This document shows, in pieces, positions 1 through 6,737 of a stretch of 64,000 nucleotides of DNA. Source of the DNA: Myxococcota bacterium (GTDB lineage Bacteria > Myxococcota_A > UBA796 > UBA9615 > JAKLKC01). A model generated the notes under the pieces. The model was not told the DNA's origin and ran no database searches. It was given only the letters and a program-made list of their open reading frames with translations. Location: NCBI GenBank assembly GCA_023150875.1, contig JAKLKC010000007.1, positions 62,001 to 126,000 on the forward strand. Reading direction: 5' to 3'. Every line of letters begins with the position of its first letter. Position 1 is the stretch's first letter. Both the position numbers and the translations under genes were made by a program.

Positions 1-2
1 CG

Positions 3-1019
3 CTGGACTTCGGGCTTGTGCCTCCGGGGGACGAGGTCTCGGCGGCGCTGACCCTGGCCGCGGAGGGGGAGGTCGCCGTCGAGGTCGACGCGCTGGAGCT
101 GGAGGATGCCTCGGAGGCCTTCCGGCTGGTCCTGCCGGGCTCGGTGGGGGAGGCCCCCTTCGCGGTCCCGGCGTGGGGCGAGGTGGAGGTCCAGGTGTGG
201 TTCGCGCCAGGGGACGACGGGCCGGCGGAGGCGCAACTCCGCGTGTCGTCAAGCGATCTGGCCTCGCCCGAGGTCCTCGTGCCCCTGCTGGGGAACTCCT
301 GCGAGGAGGGGACGGCGGCGGCGGCGGACGCCGACGGGGACGGCTACTCGGCGTGCGCCGGGGACTGCGACGACGACGTGGGCCAGGCCCACCCCGGCGC
401 CATCGAGACCCTGGACGGTCTGGACAACGACTGCGACGGGGTCGTGGACGAGGAGACGGAGGGCTACGACGACGACGGCGACGGCCACACCGAGGTGGCG
501 GGGGACTGCGACGACACCGATCCCGGGATCCACCCGGGCGCGGCGGAGAGCGCCGACGGGGTGGACGAGGACTGCGACGGGATCATCGACGACGGCACCT
601 CGGCCTACGACGACGATGGCGACGGAGCCTCGGAGGCGGGGGGCGACTGCGACGACGCCGATCCCGCGGTCCACCCCGGCGCCGCCGAGGCGGCGAACGG
701 CGTGGACGACGACTGCGACGGCGTGGTGGACGAGGGCACGGAGGGCTACGACGACGACGGCGACGGCTTCAGCGAGCTGAACGGCGACTGCCACGACGCC
801 GACCCCAGCATCCACCCCGGCGCCCCCGAGCTCGCCGACGGCGTGGACCAGGACTGCGACGGCGCGGTGGACGAGGGCACGGCGTGGGGGGACGACGACG
901 GGGACGGCTTCGCCGAGGCGGGGGGCGACTGCGACGACACCCGGGCGACGGTCCACCCCGGGGCGACGGAGGTCGTCGGCAACGGGCGGGACGACGACTG
1001 TGACGGGGAGGTGGAGTGA
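3..1019 (+). CDS. Secreted MopE-type Asp/Cys repeat protein, C-terminal part (5' end outside window)
   Basis: The reading frame is open from the left edge. The first codons (LDFGLVPPGDE) look like the interior of an ASH/HYDIN-like 'choice-of-anchor' beta domain rather than a true start, so the gene is cut by the window edge. After that domain come five tandem repeats of about 42-45 residues, each with a DxDGDG calcium-loop-like segment, a GDCDD segment and a DDDCDG-type ending (residues about 105-333 counted from the GTG at 18). Such repeats are annotated as 'putative metal-binding motif' or MopE-type and occur in secreted deltaproteobacterial proteins. The protein is probably exported and calcium-binding; the ligand is inference. 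It stops at a TGA at 1017-1019 and no membrane anchor follows the repeats. A repeat-bearing intergenic spacer separates it from the convergent next gene. Confidence 0.85.
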   Translation: MDFGLVPPGDEVSAALTLAAEGEVAVEVDALELEDASEAFRLVLPGSVGEAPFAVPAWGEVEVQVWFAPGDDGPAEAQLRVSSSDLASPEVLVPLLGNSCEEGTAAAADADGDGYSACAGDCDDDVGQAHPGAIETLDGLDNDCDGVVDEETEGYDDDGDGHTEVAGDCDDTDPGIHPGAAESADGVDEDCDGIIDDGTSAYDDDGDGASEAGGDCDDADPAVHPGAAEAANGVDDDCDGVVDEGTEGYDDDGDGFSELNGDCHDADPSIHPGAPELADGVDQDCDGAVDEGTAWGDDDGDGFAEAGGDCDDTRATVHPGATEVVGNGRDDDCDGEVE

Positions 1020-1040
1020 GGGGGGGCGAAGGGGAGGAGG

Positions 1041-1075
1041 AAACGCAGAGACGCGGAGACGCGGAGGCGCAGAGG
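1041..1075. repeat. GCAGAGACGCGGAG-type short repeat
   Basis: This purine-rich stretch repeats the units ACGCGGAG and GCGCAGAG in direct tandem (AGAGACGCGGAGACGCGGAG and so on). It sits between two convergent genes. It looks like one of the dispersed low-complexity spacers seen in environmental bacterial genomes rather than a gene. No open frame or hairpin explains it. Confidence 0.5.
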
Positions 1076-1165
1076 GGGGCCTCGTTCTGGTGGATGCCTG
1101 GTTCGGTGCCCGGGCGATTCCTCGATGGCACACCCAATGAACCGATTCAACGGCTCATCGAATCA

Positions 1166-1197
1166 TCCTTCGTGTCCTTCGTGCTCTTCGTGGTGAA
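1166..1197. repeat. TTCGTG triplicate repeat (9-bp period)
   Basis: Three TTCGTG hexamers begin at 1169, 1178 and 1187 with an exact 9-bp period, followed by GTGAATTC. The block lies about 90 bp from the ACGCGGAG repeat in the same spacer and is visibly poorer in G+C than the genes around it. It reads as intergenic repetitive DNA; function unknown. Confidence 0.5.
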
Positions 1198-1293
1198 TTC
1201 TGCCCGATCCTCCTGGTATCGCGAACGCTTCCCTTCAGCGGCACGCCACGGAGCGGATCGTCCGCTGCAACGCGTGTTCAGAGCGCCGTCATC

Positions 1294-1779
1294 TCAGCCG
1301 CGGCGCGCCGCCTCGATGGTGGCGATGTCGATCTTCCGCATCGTCATCATCGCATCGAACGCGCGCCTGGCGGCGGCGGGATCGGGATCGGTGATCGCGT
1401 CCGTCAGGGCCAGCGGCGTGATCTGCCAGGACAGTCCCCACTTGTCCTTGCACCAGCCGCAGGCGCTCTCCTGGCCGCCGTTGCCGACGATCGCGTTCCA
1501 GTAGCGGTCCGTCTCCGCCTGGTCCGTGGTCGCCACCTGGAACGAGAACGCCTCGCTCGGCTTGAACGCAGACCCTCCGTTGAGACCGAGACACGGGATG
1601 CCCATCACGGTGAAGAGCACCGTCAACACATCCCCCTCCTTCCCGGATGGATAGTCCCCCGGCGCACGGTGCACGGCGTCGACGGAGGAGTCCGGGAAGG
1701 TCGCGGCGTAGAACCGCGCCGCCTCCTCGGCGGTCCCGTCATACCAGAGGCACACCGTGTTCTTTGCAGTCCTGGTCAT
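1294..1779 (-). CDS. VOC-fold protein of the PhnB / 3-dmu-9_3-mt family
   Basis: The 161-residue product has the usual length of the family. An N-terminal block CLWYDGTAEEAARFYAATF and a C-terminal block CGWCKDKWGLSWQITP are hallmarks of the PhnB-like '3-demethylubiquinone-9 3-methyltransferase' family, a two-module VOC (glyoxalase/bleomycin-resistance) fold. Family members are cytosolic, usually dimeric, and of mostly unknown substrate; the methyltransferase name is historical and should not be taken as a reaction here. The ATG at 1779 is the natural start, with family similarity beginning a few residues in. The gene stands alone: it is on the same strand as the transporter upstream but is separated from it by about 400 bp holding a nested palindrome, so co-transcription is doubtful. 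Confidence 0.85.
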   Translation of the reverse strand: MTRTAKNTVCLWYDGTAEEAARFYAATFPDSSVDAVHRAPGDYPSGKEGDVLTVLFTVMGIPCLGLNGGSAFKPSEAFSFQVATTDQAETDRYWNAIVGNGGQESACGWCKDKWGLSWQITPLALTDAITDPDPAAARRAFDAMMTMRKIDIATIEAARRG

Positions 1780-1969
1780 GTCGCCGCTCCTTCCTCTCGC
1801 CGTACTTGGAGGGGTGTCCAGGCTCGATCAGGTCCCGGGCTCCACCCTCGGCCTGTCCCACGGCGATGCCGCACAGTGTCGGCCCGCCACGGTGGATGTC
1901 GTCCCCGTCGAGGCGTGGCCCCAGGCCGAGAGTGGTCGGCCGTGCTCAACCGGCGCACCGACGCAGGCG

Positions 1970-2180
1970 CTAGTACGTCGTTCCAGAGCGAGTTCCCCAG
2001 TTTCTGAGTCCGCCTTCCAGCTCATCGGCGTCGCGGTCCCGCGAACGGGAGGCCCCGTAGGGCGGGGGCTTGTCCACCGCCGAAGCCCCGCGGCGGGGGA
2101 CAAGCCCCCGCCCTACGTTCCGGATCGGGTGGGCCTGGGAACGGAGAAACTGGGGAGAAACCTTCGGAACGACGTACTAG
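1970..2180. repeat. Nested inverted-repeat element (MITE/REP-like)
   Basis: The outer arms CTAGTACGTCGTTCC (1970-1984) and GGAACGACGTACTAG (2166-2180) are perfect 15-bp inverted repeats. Inside them CCCCAGTTTCT (1995-2005) pairs with 2145-2155. In the centre a perfect 20-bp pair, 2056-2075 with 2098-2117, forms a G/C-rich hairpin. The whole 211-bp block is therefore one nested palindrome, the architecture of a miniature mobile or REP-type element. The right terminus supplies the TAG stop codon of the neighbouring transporter gene (2177-2179). No transposase is encoded inside. Confidence 0.7.
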
Positions 2181-3607
2181 AGCGTGAGGCCGAACAGCGT
2201 CACCTCCAGCAGCACCAGGGGGATCAGCACCAGCGCCACGACGTACGTGTAGCCCATGATGTCCCTGGCCCTCAGCCCCAGGAGGGCCAGGATCGGCAGC
2301 ATCCAGAAGGGCTGCATCAGGTTGGCGATGGCCTCGCCCAGGTCGTAGGTCACCACCATCCAGCCGGCGTCCACCCCCAGCTCCCGCGCGGCCTGGAGCA
2401 CGTAGGGGGCCTCCACCACCCACTTCGATCCCCCCGAGGGCACGAAGATCCCGAGGAAGGTGGAGTACAGCGAGATCAGGGCCGGGTACAGCTCGGGGCT
2501 CGCGGCCCGGACGAACAGGGAGGCGACGGCGTGGGAAAGGGCCGTGCCGGTCATCACCCCGAAGATCCCTGCGTAGAAGGGGAACTGCAGCAGCACCCCC
2601 CACACCGCCGGCGTCGCGTCCCGGAAGGCGCGCATGAGCGAGGCGGGCGTCCAGTGGAGCAGGGCGCCCAGCATCAGGAAGAACAGGTTGATGGTGTTGA
2701 AGTCGATGGCCCCCAGCATCGCCGCCACGCCCCCTCCCGCCCGGGCGGCGAAGTGCTGGAACAGGAAGGCGAAGCCCAGGGCCACCACCGGCAGGAGGAG
2801 CAGGGGGCTGTGCTCCAGCCTCTCCCCCGGCACCGCCGGCGACGGCAACGGCGGCGGCTCGGCGGGGCCCAGGTCGATCCCCATGTCCGCCGCGGTGCGG
2901 CCGCGGCCGGGCCCGGGGGCGATGGCCCACATCAGCGCGGCGACGACGAGCACCTCGAGGGCCACGCACGCGAAGCTCTGCCACAGGAAGATGGTCTCGG
3001 TCAGCGGGATGGGTGCGCCCCCCGCCGCCTCCTTCAAGGCCGGGGGCATGGACTCGACGCTGGCCATCTGCAGGGCCGCCGAGCCCGAGAGCCCCTGGGC
3101 CCAGATCGTCCCCAGCCCCAGGAAGCTGCTGGCCGCCAGTGCCCGGTAGTCGGCCCCGGGCACGCGGCGGGCCACCTCCCGGGCCAGCACCGCCGAGAAG
3201 ATCAGGCTGAACCCCCAGTTCAACCAGCTCGACAGCATCGCCGCCACCGCCACCGTCACCACCGCCCCCCGGGGGGTCCGAGGCCACGAGGCCAGGCGGG
3301 CCAGCAGCCGATGGACCGGAGGCGCCGTGGCCAGCACGTAGCCCCCGATGATGACCATCGCCATCTGGAGGGTGAACGGGATCAGCACCCAGAAGCCCTT
3401 GCCCCACGCCTGAACCAGCCGCCCCGGATCGCCCCGCATCGCCGGGTCCACGGCGAAGGCCGCCACCACGACGATCAGCGTCGCCGCCAGGGCGAAGACG
3501 AAGGCGTCGGGCATGTAGCGCTCGGCCATCTCCGTCGCCCGGAGGGCGAAGCGCTCGATGGCCGGCGAGCCGGGGGGCGAGGGGCGGGCGCGGGCGGAGT
3601 CGGGCAT
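2177..3607 (-). CDS. atoE: Short-chain fatty acid transporter, AtoE family
   Basis: This polytopic inner-membrane protein of 476 residues has about ten to twelve hydrophobic segments. It matches the AtoE/TIGR00366 short-chain fatty acid transporter family, with recognisable stretches such as FWVLIPFTLQMAMVIIGGYV, SSWLNWGFSLIFSA, FPFYAGIFGVMTGTAL, FVPSGGSKWVVEAPYVL and YDLGEAIANLMQPFWMLPIL. The family is credited with uptake of acetoacetate and short-chain fatty acids; direct transport evidence is thin. The frame stays open far upstream, but the ATG at 3607 gives the expected length and a short hydrophilic N-terminus. The stop codon falls inside the terminal CTAG of the adjacent nested palindrome, so that element may have inserted at, or acts as, the gene's 3' boundary. 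Confidence 0.88.
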   Translation of the reverse strand: MPDSARARPSPPGSPAIERFALRATEMAERYMPDAFVFALAATLIVVVAAFAVDPAMRGDPGRLVQAWGKGFWVLIPFTLQMAMVIIGGYVLATAPPVHRLLARLASWPRTPRGAVVTVAVAAMLSSWLNWGFSLIFSAVLAREVARRVPGADYRALAASSFLGLGTIWAQGLSGSAALQMASVESMPPALKEAAGGAPIPLTETIFLWQSFACVALEVLVVAALMWAIAPGPGRGRTAADMGIDLGPAEPPPLPSPAVPGERLEHSPLLLLPVVALGFAFLFQHFAARAGGGVAAMLGAIDFNTINLFFLMLGALLHWTPASLMRAFRDATPAVWGVLLQFPFYAGIFGVMTGTALSHAVASLFVRAASPELYPALISLYSTFLGIFVPSGGSKWVVEAPYVLQAARELGVDAGWMVVTYDLGEAIANLMQPFWMLPILALLGLRARDIMGYTYVVALVLIPLVLLEVTLFGLTL

Positions 3608-3787
3608 GGGGCAGCCTCGGCCCGGGAGTCTACCAGAGCCCTCGGGCCGGCCGGCCGGGCCCCCGGCGATGGCGTCCGCGCCGTCCATCGACTCGGATCC
3701 CCGGGACCCCCTTGCGCCGCGACCGCGGATGGGGAGACTGCCCCTTCCGGCCCTGCCCGCAGGGGAGGAGGGCCGGGGGAGAGATCG

Positions 3788-4366
3788 ATGGCGGGCAGCG
3801 GGCGGAGCGGTGGGAAGGGTGGCGGCGGGGGCCGGGGCGCGGGAGGGAAGCCGGGCAAGCCCCGCCTGCCGGTGCTGGGCAGCCCCGAGCCCGAGGCCGG
3901 GGGACCCGGCGAGGACCTGGGGAAGGTGGATTTCGGCCTCTCGGCCTCGGCGAAGCGCTTCGACGTCCGCTTCGGGCCCTGGACCCTGCGGATCCCCCGG
4001 GGCGAGAGGGGGCTCCAGCCCTCCGACCTGTGGGTGACCCTCATCGAGCTGCTGGAAGAGGGAGAGGGGGAGTGGATCCTGCCCGACCGGCCACACGACC
4101 TGACGGTGGCCTTCGGTGTGGAGGGCCCGACGGTGGACGTCGGGGTCTTCGGTCCCGGACGCTACCGCGGCGAGGGGACGCCGGGCCGGCTCCAGGTGCG
4201 CCTCCGGGCGATGGTGGACGGCATCGCCGCCGCGCTGGAGGGGGCGCTGGAGGAGGGGGATCCGGAGATCGCCCGCCGGGCGGACGACCTGCGGGGGGAC
4301 CTCGCGCTGGCGCGGGAAGCGGTGGCGGGCCTGCCCGCCGGGTGGGAGCGGGCAGGCGGGGGCTGA
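3788..4366 (+). CDS. Hypothetical protein, Gly-rich N-terminus
   Basis: The 192-residue protein is not recognised. A low-complexity Gly/Lys/Arg-rich head (about residues 1-45) precedes a compact domain beginning near DLGKVDFGLSASAKRFDVRFGPWTLRIPRGERGL. It ends in a probable helical segment (IAAALEGALEEGDPEIARRADDLRGDLALAREAVAGL). No signal peptide or membrane segment is visible, so it is probably cytosolic. The ATG at 3788 is chosen because GGGGGAGAG lies just upstream and the frame before it is compositionally antisense to the transporter. It converges with the next gene across 13 bp. Confidence 0.6.
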   Translation: MAGSGRSGGKGGGGGRGAGGKPGKPRLPVLGSPEPEAGGPGEDLGKVDFGLSASAKRFDVRFGPWTLRIPRGERGLQPSDLWVTLIELLEEGEGEWILPDRPHDLTVAFGVEGPTVDVGVFGPGRYRGEGTPGRLQVRLRAMVDGIAAALEGALEEGDPEIARRADDLRGDLALAREAVAGLPAGWERAGGG

Positions 4367-4379
4367 GGGCCCAGGGGCG

Positions 4380-4775
4380 TCACTCCGCGTCGTTGACGCA
4401 CCCTCCCGGGTCCGCGTTGCAGTGGAACCGGAACTCCAGGGTGTGCTGGGTCACCAGCAGGTCGACGTCCTCGGAGTAGGCGAAGGCGACCTCGATGTTC
4501 TTCGCGTCGGTCCGCACCCACTCGACGTCCCCCGACAGGGGGAACTCGATCCCCTGCTCCTGGAGCGCGGTGTCGTACTGCTGCTTGCAGCGTTCGTCGT
4601 TCCCCTGGAGCGTCACGCAGTGGTGGACGGCCGCCTTCAGCTCCCGCTCGACGACGAGGTAGTCCTTGTAGGGGGCGTAGTAGCGGAGTCCCACGAAGAC
4701 CGCCGCGGCGGTGAACGCCAGCAGCACGACACCCCCGAGGGCCCCCCGGCCCGCCTGACCTCCGGAATCGCGCAT
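4380..4775 (-). CDS. Small single-pass membrane protein, unknown function
   Basis: The 131-residue product has one hydrophobic segment near the N-terminus (GALGGVVLLAFTAAAVFVGL, about residues 11-30) followed by a polar domain. That domain holds three cysteines (VHHCVTLQ, ERCKQQY, FHCNADPGGC has two more) that could form disulfides if it faces the periplasm. The topology predicted is N-in with an extracytoplasmic C-terminal domain. No family is recognised. The ATG at 4775 is chosen because the hydrophobic segment follows directly; the open frame continues upstream only in the shadow of another gene. Confidence 0.6.
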   Translation of the reverse strand: MRDSGGQAGRGALGGVVLLAFTAAAVFVGLRYYAPYKDYLVVERELKAAVHHCVTLQGNDERCKQQYDTALQEQGIEFPLSGDVEWVRTDAKNIEVAFAYSEDVDLLVTQHTLEFRFHCNADPGGCVNDAE

Positions 4776-4967
4776 CCGACCTCCAATCCGGCACCGACCA
4801 CGCGTCCAGGATAGCGCAGCGGCGGCGGACGGGCGCTCCGGAGATCGGTGATGCGGGATGAGTGGGGCCGTGCTATGAATCCGGGGCCGTCGTCGCCGGT
4901 GCCCCGAGGGGCGGGTCCACCGAGCGTCCGTTGCGGGTCGGCTTGTGAAACCTGGGGATCGCCGACG

Positions 4968-6737
4968 ATGAGAAGGAACGGAGCCCTGTGTCTTCTGGCC
5001 CTGGGCTTGGGATGCACCGCCGTCAACGATCAGCCGGGGGTGGTCGTCCTCTCCGACGATGACGACGGCGGCGCGGACGACGACGACGGCGCGGACGACG
5101 ACGGCGCCGGCGACGACGACACCGGGCCCGGGGACGACGACTCCCTCCCCGCCGAGTGCGGCGGCGGGCCCGTGTGGGACTTGCAGGGGGTCGCCGCGGG
5201 CCTCCCCGATCCTTACGTGGCGATGGAGGAGGCCGCCGCGGCGCCGAACGATCCCGGGGGGTTCGGCGGATCCCTGGCCGACCTCGACGGGGACGGCGTC
5301 CTCGACATGTTCCTCACCAACCCGCAGCCCGTGCAGCCCGAGCTGTGGTGGGGGAACGGCGACGGCACCTACACCGAGGGGTTCGTCCAGACCGGCGTCG
5401 TCACCCTCCCCGACACGTGGACGCGCACGGTGTCCCCGGCGGACTACGACGGCGACGGCGACCTCGACGTGCTCATCCTGGAGCACGGCGATCCCCGGTT
5501 CCCGGACTCCACCGCCCCCCTCCACCTGCTCCGGAACGACGGCGGGCGCCAGTTCACCGACGTGACCGCCACGTCGGGCCTGGACGACGGCGTCGACCGC
5601 CTGGGCTTCGGCGCGTCGTGGGGGGACTACGACCAGGACGGCGACCTCGACGTGTTCCTCTCGAACCACTTCTACGACGAGGACTGGGTCGGCCTCTCCC
5701 AGGGCACCCGGGTGGGGGACGGGTGCCGGCTGATGAGGAACGAGGGGGACGGCACCTTCGTCGAGGTCTCGTCGGACTTCCCCGAGGGCTCGCTCATCGG
5801 CCTCGCCTACCAGGCCTACTGGATCGACCTGGACGAGGACGGGGACCTGGACCTGCACGTCGGCAACGACTACGGGCAGCTCACGGTCCCCGACAAGCTC
5901 TTCCGGAACGACGGCCCCGGCGCCGGAGGGCGATGGACCTGGACCGACATGGGGCCCGCCACCGGCATGGAGATCGCCGGGAACGTGATGGGCCTCGCCT
6001 TCGGCGATCCCGACCACGACTCGGACCTGGACCTGGTGGTGGCCTGGATCGGTGGGATCCTCTACCTGGAGCAGGTCGCACCCCTGAGCTTCTTCGACCT
6101 CACCTCCTCCTCCTTCGCCGGAGAGCACACCGGCGAAGGCGCCTACAACATCGCGTGGGGCCTGATGTTCGAGGACATGGACAACGACACATGGGAGGAC
6201 CTGCTGGTGACCTTCGCCGACCTCCCCGGGAACGAGACCGGCCACACCGGGAATGAGCAGGTCCCCCAACTCAACGCCTTCTTCTGGGGGGCCGAGGGAG
6301 GGGATCTGGAGTTCGCGGGGGAGGACCACGAGCTGTCGGACTTCGGCAAGGCCCGCTCGCTGTCCATCGCCGACCTGAACGGGGACGGCACCCTGGACGT
6401 GCTCATGGGGGGCAGCGTCAGCGGTGCCCCCCACCTGTACGTGTCGAGGCCCGAGTGCTCTTCGGGCCACTGGCTCGAGGTGGAGGTTCGCCTGCCGGGC
6501 ACGAAGAACCTGTTCGGGATCGGCTCGTCGATCCGCGTGACCACCGACGACGGGCTGACCCAGTTCCGCCAGATCGACGGCGGCTTCCGCACCACGATGT
6601 CGTCCTCGCCGCCGTGGGCCCACTTCGGCCTTGGGGGGAAGGACCGGGTGGAGTCCGTCGAGGTGATCTCCCCCCAGGGGGAGGCGAGGCTGGTGGAGGA
6701 CGTGGCGGCGGACCAGAAGATCACCGTCACGTTCTAG
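4968..6737 (+). CDS. FG-GAP/VCBS repeat lipoprotein with ASPIC/UnbV C-terminus (CRTAC1-like)
   Basis: The protein is 589 residues. The N-terminus MRRNGALCLLALGLGC is a lipoprotein signal peptide with cysteine at position 16. It is followed by an Asp-rich tether (runs of DDDD separated by G, A or T). Several calcium-loop repeats of FG-GAP/VCBS type follow (DLDGDGVLDMF, DYDGDGDLDVLI, DYDQDGDLDVFL, DLDEDGDLDLHV, DLNGDGTLDVLM), predicting a beta-propeller. The last ~85 residues (LEVEVRLPGTKNLFGIGSSIRV to the end) match the ASPIC/UnbV module found C-terminal to such propellers in CRTAC1-like proteins. It is probably anchored at the cell surface; ligand unknown. The ATG at 4968 gives the signal peptide; an earlier in-frame ATG would bury it. 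The stop shares a CTAG with the convergent KAP gene. Confidence 0.85.
   Translation: MRRNGALCLLALGLGCTAVNDQPGVVVLSDDDDGGADDDDGADDDGAGDDDTGPGDDDSLPAECGGGPVWDLQGVAAGLPDPYVAMEEAAAAPNDPGGFGGSLADLDGDGVLDMFLTNPQPVQPELWWGNGDGTYTEGFVQTGVVTLPDTWTRTVSPADYDGDGDLDVLILEHGDPRFPDSTAPLHLLRNDGGRQFTDVTATSGLDDGVDRLGFGASWGDYDQDGDLDVFLSNHFYDEDWVGLSQGTRVGDGCRLMRNEGDGTFVEVSSDFPEGSLIGLAYQAYWIDLDEDGDLDLHVGNDYGQLTVPDKLFRNDGPGAGGRWTWTDMGPATGMEIAGNVMGLAFGDPDHDSDLDLVVAWIGGILYLEQVAPLSFFDLTSSSFAGEHTGEGAYNIAWGLMFEDMDNDTWEDLLVTFADLPGNETGHTGNEQVPQLNAFFWGAEGGDLEFAGEDHELSDFGKARSLSIADLNGDGTLDVLMGGSVSGAPHLYVSRPECSSGHWLEVEVRLPGTKNLFGIGSSIRVTTDDGLTQFRQIDGGFRTTMSSSPPWAHFGLGGKDRVESVEVISPQGEARLVEDVAADQKITVTF

Noticed and set aside
1757..3787. 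Long plus-strand frame antisense to the transporter
   Set aside because: Composition is that of an antisense shadow; AtoE family similarity is on the minus strand. Only the part from 3788 is kept.
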